A program made the position numbers and the translations under genes. The notes under the pieces were generated by a model, which saw only the letters and a program-made list of their open reading frames with translations, was not told the origin of the DNA and did not search any database. 64,000 bases of DNA from Neocallimastix lanati (nom. inval.) (lineage: Eukaryota; Neocallimastigomycota; Neocallimastigomycetes; Neocallimastigales; Neocallimastigaceae): NCBI GenBank assembly GCA_016946835.1, contig JACVTC010000060.1, forward strand, positions 633,501-697,500. Reading direction: 5' to 3'. Position 1 is the stretch's first letter. Every line of letters begins with the position of its first letter. Below are positions 47,080 to 57,468 of the stretch, piece by piece.

Positions 47080-47320
47080 AATAGATAATAAATAATAAAT
47101 AATAAAAAATAAAAAATAAGTAATAAATAATAAATAATAAATAATAATAAATAATAAATAATAATAAATAATAAATATTAAATAATAAATAATAAATAAT
47201 AAATAATAAATAATAAATAATAAATAATAAATAATAAATAATAAATAATAAATAATAGGTAATAGATTATAAAATAGATAATAAAATAAATAATAATTAT
47301 AAATAATAAAAAATAAATAA
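47080..47320. repeat. Heptamer tract of tRNA module 4
   Basis: AAATAAT array continuing into the GATGCTATG block before tRNA-Ser copy 4. Confidence 0.85.
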
Positions 47321-47526
47321 TAAATTATAAATAATTAAATAATTAAACAAAATTAAATTTAATTTAATGATGCTATGAAAAATAAAAATTATGATAAAAT
47401 AAAAATAGGATTAAAATTATAAAATGAAATACTAACTAAAAAAAGATAAAAATAATGATAAAATATACAAATTTAAATATTTAAATGATTATTATGTTGT
47501 TAAATAGAAAGTAAAAAGAACTATTT

Positions 47527-47608
47527 CGTCACCTGCAGGACTCGAACCTGCGCTCCCAAAGGGAAATGGCTTAGCAGGCCACCGCGTTAACCACTCCGCC
47601 AAAGTGAC
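47527..47608 (-). tRNA. tRNA-Ser(GCT), copy 4
   Basis: 82 nt, identical to copies 1 and 2. No LTR lies upstream; the next module start follows at 47640. Confidence 0.95.
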
Positions 47609-47682
47609 TACTTTGACAAAAATATAAAATTAAAATAATCTGAATAATTAATATTATTTTATTCAAAAAAAATAAAATAATG

Positions 47683-47850
47683 TCCCAAATATTAGTTGTT
47701 TTATAATTGAAATTCACTAATAGATCAATGGAAATTTAATTTCGTTATTATTGATATAATTATTTTAAATTCAATTTTAATTATAAAAAATAAATATTAG
47801 GAATATTAAATAATTAGAAGTAAAAGGGTTTGGACTCATTTATTAAAGAT
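47683..47850 (+). repeat. Fragment paralogous to 50265-50816 (empty site of a MITE)
   Basis: Begins TGTCCCAAATATTAGT, matching TGTCACGAATACTAGT at 50265, and runs through AGGGTTTGGACTCATTTATT. It carries one uninterrupted TATTAAATA at 47804 where the other copy has a 366-bp insertion. Confidence 0.7.
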
Positions 47851-48200
47851 GGGAGAGTTGCATTTCCCCAGATTGCATTTCGACAAATGGCTTATTAATA
47901 TAAGTAAATGAATGAATGAATAAATAAAAATTCAAAATAATTTTTTTAAATAAATAAAAATTCAAAATAATTTTTTAAACTTGTTTTTATTATATTTTAT
48001 AATTAATTATAGATATTTTTTAAAATAAAATAATTATTAATAATATTTAATTATAAAAATAAATTTAATTATAAAGATATATTTTAATATTTTATAAAAA
48101 AATAATATTATAACAATACTTTAATTATAAAAATATATTTTTAAAATAATAAAATTTTATCATAAAATTATATTTTAATGTTCTTAAGCTAACCTAATCT
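47851..48200. mobile_element. One-ended foldback/MULE-type element
   Basis: Starts with the family tip GGGAGAGTTGCATTTCCCC and iteron GATTGCATTTCGACAA, then sequence like the arms of the 8.4-10.1 kb foldback (ATTATAAAGATATATTTTAAT, AACCTAATCTAA). The opposite end was not found. Confidence 0.45.
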
Positions 48201-48877
48201 AATAAAGATTAAAAATACTTTAATAATTATTGTATTTATTCATTTATTCTCTTTTTAAAATAATTTTTACTATTAAAAAAATTATTATTATATATTTTAA
48301 TATTTCGTAAAGTAGTAATAAAATAATAATTTATAATATTTAATTATAAAGATATATTTTAATATTTTGTAAAATAGTAATAAAATAATTATTTAAAATA
48401 TTTAATTATAAAAATATATTTAATTATAAAAATTAATCTACTAAAGAAAAACATAAACAAGAATAAGAGTTAATATTAATTATTCTGTAAAGTATTAATA
48501 ATATATAATTATTATAAATAAATATATATATATAAATATATATATAAATAAATAATAATATTTTAATATTAATAATATATAAATAATATAAACTATTATA
48601 TAAATTATATATACTTTAATAATTATAAACTTTAACAATTATAAACTTTAATAATTTAAAATAAGAAGTATAATTTAATATTTAAGAAATATATATAAGA
48701 AATATAAATAATAATATAAAATATATAATAATATAAATTATTATAAATAATAAGATATAAATTTAATATCTGAATATACAAATATTCAAATATACAAATA
48801 TGTTGCTACACATACTTGTTTTATATCAGAGTTATAGTAATATGCTATACAGAGATATAATAATAAAAATAAATATA
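48201..48877. other. AT-rich spacer, no gene seen
   Basis: Degenerate TAATTATAAA repeats; no coding frame. Confidence 0.5.
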
Positions 48878-49137
48878 TTTAAGTAATTTGGTTTAATAAA
48901 AATTTAATTATAATTAATTTTTTTTTTGCTAATATTTTAATTTTTTTTAATTTTCTTAGTTTAATGAAAATTATTTTATACATTACTATTATCAAATAAC
49001 TTTAAGTAATTTGGTTTAATAAAAATTTAATTATAATTAACTTTAATAATTAAAGTTATTTGATAATAGTATGGTATAAAATAATTTTCATTAAACTAAG
49101 AAAATTAAAAAAAAATTAAAATATTAGCAAAAAAAAA
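48878..49137. repeat. Long near-perfect palindrome downstream of tRNA-iMet
   Basis: Arms of about 86 bp (48918-49005 and 49050-49137) are inverted copies with only two or three differences. A perfect 40-bp direct repeat (48878-48917, 49001-49040) precedes the left arm and lies in the spacer. It lies about 34 bp beyond the tRNA 3' end. Confidence 0.85.
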
Positions 49138-49170
49138 TAAATAAATTTATTTCAAAAATTAAAATTAAAC

Positions 49171-49242
49171 TAGCAGCGGTATGTTTCGATCATACGACCT
49201 GTGGGTTATGAGCCCACCACGCTTCCACTGCGCTACGCTGCT
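49171..49242 (-). tRNA. Initiator tRNA-Met(CAT)
   Basis: 72 nt. Initiator hallmarks: A1 with U72 (AGCAGCG...CGCTGCT), anticodon stem GTGGG/CCCAC around CTCATAA with the GGG/CCC pairs, and T loop ATCGAAA instead of TTCGA. A Ty3-family LTR begins 15 bp upstream of its 5' end. Confidence 0.93.
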
Positions 49243-49257
49243 ATTTTATAATTTCCG

Positions 49258-50207
49258 TGTAATAATCATACTAAGTTCTATCACTAAATATGATTATTAA
49301 CTTCAACTTAATGACTAATTCATTAAGTTGAGAAATAAAATAAAAATAAAAATTTTACCTAAAAACGAGTTTATTATAAAATTAATTATAATAACAACAC
49401 AAAGAGCAAAAGAAGGAATATTTGAATAAATTTGTTTTTTAAAAAATATGTTTTTGAATAAAATGTTTTATTAATTTATTAAAGTTTAAAATATAAAATT
49501 GCTATTATTATAACTATATTTTTATAATAATAACTCTTGATTTCTTAAAGAGAAATCAAGAGCCCTTTTATATTTTTTTATTAAATTAGGGTTAAATAAA
49601 AAGTTTTTCTAATCTTAAAAATTATCTTATCTAGAAAAAGATTAGAAGAAAAAACTAGATAAGTTTTGATCGATATTCTATTCATATCGATCATCGTATA
49701 TATTAAGTAAAACCAAATATATTATTTTATATTTGGATAAAACCTTAATATATCGATTTTCTAAATTTTAATTTAGATCATCAAATAAAAGGAAAAATAA
49801 ATAATAACCGGAATGATCTAAATTATTCTATTTTTCTAAATATTATTTTTAAAATCTAATCTAAACTTATTAACATAAAACTATCTTTAAAAAATACAGA
49901 AACTTATTAATTGTTCTTTTAAATGTACAATGTACAAAATAAATAAAACTAATGTTTACATTAACTTGATAATTAAATGAATAACTAAATAAAATTAATA
50001 ATATTAATAAAAGAATATATAATAGTTATTTAAATAAATTTTTTAATATTATTTTAGTGTATGAATAATTATATTTTTAATAAATTTGATAATAATATTT
50101 CAATGTATGAATTAATTATAATTTAAATAAATTTATAATTATTATCAATAATTATAAAGACTAAGAAATAGTAATTATTTATTAATAAATAATTATTATT
50201 TCTTACA
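49258..50207 (-). mobile_element. Solo LTR of the Ty3 family upstream of tRNA-iMet
   Basis: 950 bp, TGTAATAATC...TTCTTACA, perfect target duplication TTCCG (49253-49257, 50208-50212). TATA at 49566-49572 and the exact primer block at 49527-49538 (34 nt apart). The adjoining palindrome is perfect over 12 bp (CTCTTGATTTCT). Confidence 0.88.
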
Positions 50208-50392
50208 TTCCGAAATTATTGATTCTTTTTGTAGGTAAATTGCCTTTTTTAAAATAATTTTGTCTGTCACGAATACTAGTGGATTTAGTATTAAAATTTA
50301 TTGTTAGATCAATTGAAATTTAATTTCGTTATTGAAAAAAATTATTTTAATTCGATTTTAATTATAAAAATAAATATTAGAAACATTAAATA

Positions 50393-50758
50393 GGGTGTGG
50401 GGCATTTCGCCAAATTGCATTTCGCCAATTTTTTTGAAAGCATGTGGCGTATTAAAAAAATGTGGCATTTCGCCGAATTGAAATTCGCCAAGTTGCATTT
50501 CGCCAAATTGAAAATTATTAAATAAATAAATAAATCAATAAATAAAATTAAATATTATTAATATCGCATAAAAACAATTTTAAAAAAAATATATTTTGAA
50601 TTAATATTTATTTTTTTATTCATTTATTTATATCAATACTCTACTTGTCGAAATGCAACCTGACGAAAAGCAACTTGGGGAAATGCAACATTTTAATACT
50701 ACGCCACTTGGCGAAATGCAACCTGGCGAAATGCAATTTGGGGAAATGCAACTCTCCC
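50393..50758. mobile_element. Foldback MITE built of 15-bp iterons
   Basis: 366 bp with 9-bp target duplication CATTAAATA (50384-50392, 50759-50767). Both ends are arrays of GCATTTCGCCAAATT-type iterons, direct on the left and inverted on the right. The right tip inwards is GGGAGAGTTGCATTTCCCC. It contains TGTGGCGTATTA (50443). A paralogous empty site exists at 47804. Confidence 0.88.
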
Positions 50759-51047
50759 CATTAAATAATTAGAAACCAAAGGGTTTGGACTCATTTATTA
50801 AAGATAATTTAATTTAACCCTTAAGAAATTGACAAAATTAACCTGAAGAAAAATAACGATATCACGACAAAAAATGGAAATATTATATTGATATTCACGC
50901 TAAAATTATATTCATTAGAATATTCATTAGAAAGCTACGGTCGAGAACTACAGCATATGTTAATTTCAACCTTATTGGACAATAACCCTAGACGAGTTAT
51001 TGGACTTTAAAGAAAATTTAAATATAAAAAAATAATTTAATTATTTT

Positions 51048-51457
51048 AAATAAGACCTAAATTATTAATTAGAAATTTATATAGATAAAATCTATTAACT
51101 TAAAATTATATTATTAAATTTTTTATTTTAAATAAGACCTAAATTATTAATTAGAAATTTATATAGATAAAATCTATTAACTTAAAATTATATTATTAAA
51201 TTTTTTATTTTAAATAAGACCTAAATTATTAATTAGAAATTTATATAGATAAAATCTATTAACTTAAAATTATATTATTAAATTTTTTATTTTAAATAAG
51301 ACCTAAATTATTAATTAGAAATTTATATAGATAAAATCTATTAACTTAAAATTATTTTATTAAATTTTTTATTTTAAATAAGACCTAAATTATTAATTAG
51401 AAATTTATATAGATAAAATCTATTAACTTAAAATTATTTTATTAAATTTTATTAACA
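51048..51457. repeat. 82-bp tandem repeat, five copies
   Basis: Units begin AAATAAGACCTAAATTATTA at 51048, 51130, 51212, 51294 and 51376, nearly identical. A partial unit precedes. Non-coding. Confidence 0.92.
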
Positions 51458-51950
51458 AACATTAATAATTAAAAATACAGAATTAGTAATTAGTAATAGT
51501 TTTATAATATTTTAAATAAGTTTATAAGTTTTATATTTTATCATTATATTTTATTCAATAATTTTTTAAAAGATTCTAAGGAATTCTTTATAGTTCTAAA
51601 GATTTCCAAAAGAGAATTTTTAATTAGTTTAGTATTTTAATTCATTTTATTTTATTTTATTTTTATTTGATCTGATTATTAAATAGTTTTATTATTAAAA
51701 TGTTTATGAATAATTATATAGTTATTTTATTATAAGATTCTTATCAATATTAATTTATTATTATATTTTATATAGTTTATATACATGTATGAAAATATTA
51801 AAATTAAAATGTATTATTATTAATTATTATTTTAGTTTAATATAAAAAGGAATTGAAATTTCATTCTTTAAAATCTTTGTAAGATTATTAACCCAATAGC
51901 CTTAACGTAATCTATAAAGTTAATATTAATTATAACAATAATATCTCGTA

Positions 51951-51991
51951 TGGGTTATGAGCCCACCACGCTTCCAATGCGCTACGCTGCT
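51951..51991 (-). pseudogene. 5'-half tRNA-iMet relic
   Basis: About 41 nt equal to the 5' half of the initiator tRNA (acceptor 5' strand, D arm, anticodon loop CTCATAA) with one change in the D region. The 3' half, including the T arm, is missing. Confidence 0.85.
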
Positions 51992-52231
51992 ATTATATAA
52001 TGTATTGTTACGGAACAAATAAAATAATTAAAATTATATATAATTATTAAAGATTAAAAATTATTAATATTAGTGGAATTAAATAATAAATATTAAAATA
52101 TTAAAATAATTATAAATTTAGTTATAATATATTAAAAAATGTATTAATTATTATTTTTATTTAATATTGTAATACTTAATAATATTTTAATAGTTTATTA
52201 TATTTTATTATTAAATTTTTATTATTAAATT

Positions 52232-52485
52232 TGTTAAGTATTAGCTACATTATAATTATACATTATACATTGTAATATTAATACGCCACAATTAGCCACA
52301 TTATGAATACATTAGTTATTAGATAGTTATTAAATAGTTATTATAAATCTTATTTATTATATTTTGTTAAACTGTAATATTCTTTATTATGTAATATTCA
52401 TATAATTAAATATAAATAAATAAAAGCCATATTAACTATAAGTAATCATAATTGAAATTGTGAGATTTCAGTTACATTCTTAACA
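52232..52485 (+). repeat. 5' LTR of copia element 2
   Basis: 254 bp, TGTTAAGTATT...TTCTTAACA. Contains TAATACGCCACA (52279-52290) and a second GCCACATT, motifs shared with MULE-type elements. Confidence 0.92.
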
Positions 52486-52499
52486 GATTAAGAGTCTCA
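52486..52499 (+). promoter_or_regulatory. Primer-binding site, half tRNA-Lys(CUU)
   Basis: GATTAAGAGTCTCA, then CTTACCTAATGAGCTA. The complement of the second part resembles the tRNA-Lys D arm (TAGCTCA...GGTA), so pairing may extend over much of the 5' half. Confidence 0.65.
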
Positions 52500-52691
52500 C
52501 TTACCTAATGAGCTATTAGCTATAAAAATACAAAAATTAAATTAAACAAGCTTGTTATAATTAAAATATTAAATAAATAATTTAAAATCTACAAATTCAA
52601 AAATTAATGAAATTAGATTTCAAAATTAAAATTTCAAAATTTAAATTTATTTTTTTAAAATTAATTAAAATTTAAAATTCTAAATTCCAAA

Positions 52692-54137
52692 ATGGAAAAT
52701 AACAAATCTAAAAATTCAGGAAAATTTGAAGAATCTCCAACTTCACAAAACAATAATTATGAAAGTGAAGAACAAGAAATTCAAGATTACGAAAATGATG
52801 ATTTTAATTTTTTGAAAGACTTTGAAGAAAATGTAAACAAACAAAATAATATTTCAAAGTCGAAAAGAAAACAAATTGAAGAAAATTTAAATGACTTAGA
52901 AGAAAATGTCGAAAAGCAATTCTCAATCTTAGATAGAAACACAAAGAATTTTATTAAAAGATTAAACAGAGTCAACGAAAAACTCATAAGAAGAAAGAAG
53001 TCAGATATGACAAATAAATCGGTTTTTAATTATCAAAATTTTAAATTAACTACAGAAAACTTTCTAAGATGGTATAGAGCTCTCAAACGTCACTTAACGG
53101 CATTAGATCTTATTGACTGCATCAAAAATGACATAGATATTACAGAAATGGATGATGATGAAATCAAAGAAGACTGTGCGACCCAAACCATCATCGAAAG
53201 CAGCTTAGATTCAACTACCGCCGAACTTATTGAAGGATGTGAAACCGCCTATGAAATGATTATAAGATTAGAAAGTTACTTCTTGCAGGTTGGACCTTCA
53301 AAATTATATCAAATTGAATACCAAATCAAGAAACTAGAGGTCGAAAATAATGATATAAAACTCTATATGGACAAATTAAATTACTTGTTTCAACTTCACG
53401 ATAAGGAATCAAAAAGATGTGAAAAAACAAAATTAGACGAAGAAACTAAAATTTTACTTTCAGCTGAAGAAATTGTTAAATTTGGAGTTCCTCCAGTACT
53501 TTAAGTCGAATTTAAAACCTTTGAAGAATTAAAAGAACGGATAGCCTTGACTAGTGTTTTTATTAAAAAGTACAAAGACATAAAGAAAATTGACTATAGC
53601 AACGAAACTACACAAGAGCTTTCGGTTAATAGAGTTAGAAATGGTAAATTACCATATAAATTCAAAAATGACTCTGATAAAGATAAAGAAAAAGAAAAAT
53701 ATTGTCACATTTGCCATAAACACGGACACACTACCGATGAATGTTTTTTAAATCCTAGAAGAAAAGATAGAAGAAATAATAAAAATCCTTCAAATGAAAA
53801 CATCAGACACCAAGAAAGAAGCAACACAACAAGAAACAATTCAAAAAACAAAAATTATCGTTCCAATAATATAGAAGGAATTAAAAATACTACAGATTTA
53901 GAAGATTCTGATGAACCTAGCGAAGACGAAATTTTCACTGGATTTTCAGGAAATATTAATGTTAATGCTGTTCCCAACGATACTCCTACATTTAATCAAA
54001 AGAAAGAACCAACAAGATGGATTATTGACAGCGGTACCTCATTAAATTTAACAAAAGAAGAAAAAGACTTAGATGATACCAAAACTGTCAACAACAAATT
54101 TATCACCTATCCTGAGGAAAATCTGACAAAATTGTAA
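52692..54137 (+). pseudogene. Copia element 2 Gag-protease, nonsense and frameshift
   Basis: An open frame of 270 codons stops at TAA 53502 and continues in the same frame to 54137. The part before the stop has a coiled, charged N-terminus and the gag domain (NFLRWYRALKRHL...LESYFLQ). After it come a CX2CX4HX4C knuckle (53703-53744, CHICHKHGHTTDEC) and the protease active site IDSGTS near 54030. The stop fits CAA to TAA in LQVEF. Near 54116 the reading frame moves by -1 into the pol frame in the middle of protease, not at a gag/pol border, so it is a lesion rather than a programmed shift. Confidence 0.85.
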
Positions 54138-57100
54138 AAATAGGAACATACAATGGTGCTATTAATAATTTCGATTTCAAACTCTCAAAAGTCCACTACG
54201 CACCAAACATCAAAAATAACTTAATTTCAACACATTATCTTGTCAGAAATAATTTTACCATTATTATCGATTTCGATGAATATTTAAATAAGGATAGACT
54301 TCAATTATTCAAAAACAATAAACCAGTTGCGAAAATTTATGCCGACAAAGAAAATCTCTTCTCATTATACACTACTCCCTTTAAAATGTATAAATCTTTA
54401 AATATTGATATTAGCAATTTCGATTATGATCTTTGGCATGCACGATTAGGTCACTTCAACAATAATAAAGATATTGAAAAATTTGTTTTAAACCACACGT
54501 GTATTCACAACAAAAAGGACTGCACTCAATGTAAAATCAGCAAAATGAGAAGAAAACCATTTTATGCAATTGAAAACAGTACCACACAACCACTACAACT
54601 TGTACACTCCGATGTAGTTGGTAAATTAAAAACATCCTATAACTATTTCAATTACTACGTAACTTTTATGGATGACTATAGTAGAAAATGCTGGATTTAC
54701 CTTTTAAAAAATAAATCTGATGTTTATAACGCATTTATTAAATTTCACAAATTAATGAATAATACTACTGAATTTACAATTAAAACTTTAAAAACCGACA
54801 ATGGAACCGAATACACAAATGAAAATTTCAACAAGTACCTTTCCGAAAATGGTATAAAATTAATTCATTCAACTCCTGGCTACCCACAACAAAATGGTCG
54901 TTCAGAAAGAATTAATCAAACTCTTAATAATTGTGCAACCACGCTACTTAATTCTGCCAAATTACCTCTTAATTTTTGGGATTCTGCTATTCTATGCGCA
55001 TGTCGTTTATATAACCTTAATCCTCATCAAGTTAATAATTTAAAAATCCCAGATGAAGTTTTCTTCAACAAACCTATTGATATTTCACACTTACGTGTTT
55101 TTGGTTGCAGAGTATATTTCTATAATAATCATAAAAAGAATAAATTTGAAAATAATTCTAAACCTGGAATTTTTCTTGGTTATGCTTCGGACTCTACTGG
55201 TTACCGTATTTTAGATTTATCTTCTAATTGTATTGTATCAGCTAGAGACGTTTATTTCTTGGAAAATATTCCTGGAACTATTAATACTACCTTTCTATCA
55301 GAAGAATATATTAATTCTATTTTTCCTTCGAATTATTCAATTGAGGGGGAAAAAGGCAGTTATGATCAATTAAATAATTCAAATAATTCAAATAATAACA
55401 ACCGAGAAATTATTAATGGCAATAATAAAATTATATTAAACAATAACAACAATAACATTAATAATAATATTAATAATAATATGAATTTGAATAAAATACA
55501 TGAAAACTTAAACACAAATCAAAACTCTGATATATTAATTAATAAAAGTTCAAACAACAATTTAAATAATTCTAATAGTAATGATATGGCTATAAATATT
55601 CAAGATAATAACAAAAATAATTTAGAAAATAATGAAATGGAAAATACCGATACTCATAAAAATAATAACAAAAGAAAATTTATTGATTTAAATGAAAAAG
55701 AAAATACAAATGATAATGAACAATTAACAATAAAGAAAAACAAAGTATTACTAATTAAAACAGTTAATCCCAAGAGTTATGATGAAGCAATAAATTCTAA
55801 CGATTCAAATAAATGGAAAGATGCAATTAAAAAAGAAATCAATAATATGTATGAACAAAAAGTAATGAGAATAGTTAATAATATTCCTAAAGATACTACT
55901 TTAATTGATACTAGATGGGTATTTACTACTAAAGATAATGGTGTTAAAAGAGCAAGATTAGTTGCTCGTGGATTCAAACAGAGAAAAGGTGTTAACTATA
56001 CATCAACATATTCACCAACAATTGAAGCAGATAGTTTAAGAATTGCAATTGCCATCGCATCACAATACAAATGGAACTTAAGACAAATGGATATAAAGGC
56101 AGCTTATTTAAATACCAAATTAGAAGAAGAAATATACGTGGACATACCAGAAGGAGATAAAAATTATAATTCTGGAAAATATTGGATATTAAATAAGGCT
56201 CTATATGGTTTGAAACAAGCCGGAAGACAATGGTATAAAGAAATATCAAGTTATTTAAAAAATATTGGCTTAAAACAATTGAGTATTGATCAATGTTTAT
56301 TTACAAAATATCACAATGGAAATTTATGTGCTATATTATGTCTTTATGTTGATGATATCTTACTTATTGGAGAAGATAAAGAAATTAAATATATAAGCAA
56401 TAAATTAAAAGAAAAATATAAAATTTCAAAAGACACGGAAGCTAACAAAATTATAGGAATAAATATTTTTAAAACTGAAGAAGGATATAAAATTAATCAA
56501 CAAGACTACATTGAAAAATTAATTAAGAATTACAAAATGAATAAGACAAAACCAATTAACAACCCATGTAGAAAAATTACTTTAGAAGAAAGAGAAAATT
56601 CAACACCAGTAAACGTAACAGATTATAAATCTATTATTGGTGCTTTATTATTTGTTTCAACAAAAACAAGACCAGACATCTCATTTGCAATTAATCAAGC
56701 TGCAAGACACGCCGAAAACCCAACAGAAGTTGATCTAAAATCAGCATTGATGATCTTAAGATATTTAAAATCTACTAAAGAAAAATCTATTTATTACTAT
56801 GGAAGTAAAAATTTAATTGCCTACTCAGACGCTGATTTCGCTGGCGATGAAGAAACAAGAAAATCTACCAGTGGATACATTTTCTTATTTGGAAAAAGTC
56901 CAATTTCATGGAAATCTGAAACTCAGAAGAGCATCACATTATCAACCACTGAAGCAGAATATGTTGCATTAACTGAATGTGCAAAACAAGGAATGAAATT
57001 AAAGAAATTACTAAAAGAAATATTCAATAAAGAAATTAATTTAAAAATTAAAATTGATAATAAATCTTGTAAAAATATCGCTGAAAATGAAAATACAAAA

Positions 57101-57262
57101 GGTAGATGTAAACACATGGACATTGATTATAAATACATTCAAGAAAAAATAAACAGAAAAGAAATAAATTTAGAACATATATCCTCCAATACTATGTTAG
57201 CTGATCCTTTAACTAAAGTAATATCTGGACCAAAAATAAAATGTTTTACTGATTTTATTTTC

Positions 57263-57268
<6 letters not shown>
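54116..57268 (+). CDS. Copia element 2 Pol (integrase, reverse transcriptase, RNase H)
   Basis: Open from 54116; the first ATG at 54386 gives 960 residues. Upstream codons still encode the end of protease (KIVKIGTYNG...HYAPNIKNNLIS). From that ATG: integrase zinc finger H18, H23, C46, C49; catalytic D76, D138, E174 (35 residues between the last two); a copia FGCRVYF...FLGY segment (239-265); an Asn-rich linker (330-450); reverse transcriptase with KALYGLKQ (604-611) and YVDD (654-657); RNase H with SDADFAG and TEAEYVAL (about 814-862). All catalytic residues are intact. It is cut off from Gag by a frameshift, so it is probably not expressed as Gag-Pol, though it could be complemented in trans. 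Confidence 0.9.
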
Positions 57269-57313
<45 letters not shown>

Positions 57314-57415
57314 TTATTAAAAATTTACTATAAAAAAAAAAAAAAAAAATAAAAAAAAAAAAAAAATTTTATTATTAAAAATTTACTATAAAAAAAAAAA
57401 AAAAAAAAAAAAAAT
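57267..57415 (+). repeat. Poly(A) tracts after copia 2 pol
   Basis: Tracts of 19-42 A separated by two copies of TTTTATTATTAAAAATTTAC, directly after the stop codon and before the polypurine tract. Confidence 0.8.
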
Positions 57416-57460
57416 TTATTAAAACTTTATTTTTTTATATTATTACCAAATGCATAATGT

Positions 57461-57468
57461 AGGGGGAA
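57461..57468 (+). promoter_or_regulatory. Polypurine tract of copia element 2
   Basis: AGGGGGAA immediately before the 3' LTR. Confidence 0.8.

Larger units (their letters stand above)
18744..47680. repeat. Tandem tRNA-Ser(GCT) modules separated by inserted elements
   Basis: A recurring unit starts with CTGAATAATTAATATTATT (18748, 24069, 35879, 42858, 47640), runs through ATAAATGATTAATAAG, an (AAATAAT)n tract and a GATGCTATGAAAAATAAAG block, and ends with a minus-strand tRNA-Ser gene about 25 bp before the next unit. Where no insertion intervenes the next unit follows directly (42827 to 42858; 47608 to 47640). Removing the transposons gives a unit of about 0.6 kb. A fifth unit start at 47640 has lost its tRNA. 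Confidence 0.7.
50265..51937 (+). mobile_element. Probable LTR of a further family with inner MITE and tandem repeat
   Basis: Its start matches 47683. Its end (AACGTAATCTATAAAG...ATTATAACA) resembles the end of the old insertion at 47039. A TATA box (TATAAAAAGG, 51841) with a hairpin-like segment lies near the end. No clean target duplication, so the borders are tentative. Confidence 0.4.

Noticed and set aside
51048-51457. CRISPR-like regular repeats
   Set aside because: Units are contiguous with no spacers and the genome is eukaryotic.
54100-54137. Programmed -1 frameshift in copia 2
   Set aside because: It falls inside protease and there is no X-XXY-YYZ slippery heptamer; a one-base loss fits better.
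57267-57415. Poly(A) tail of a processed retrogene
   Set aside because: The tracts lie inside copia 2 between pol and the polypurine tract, with LTRs and a target duplication outside.
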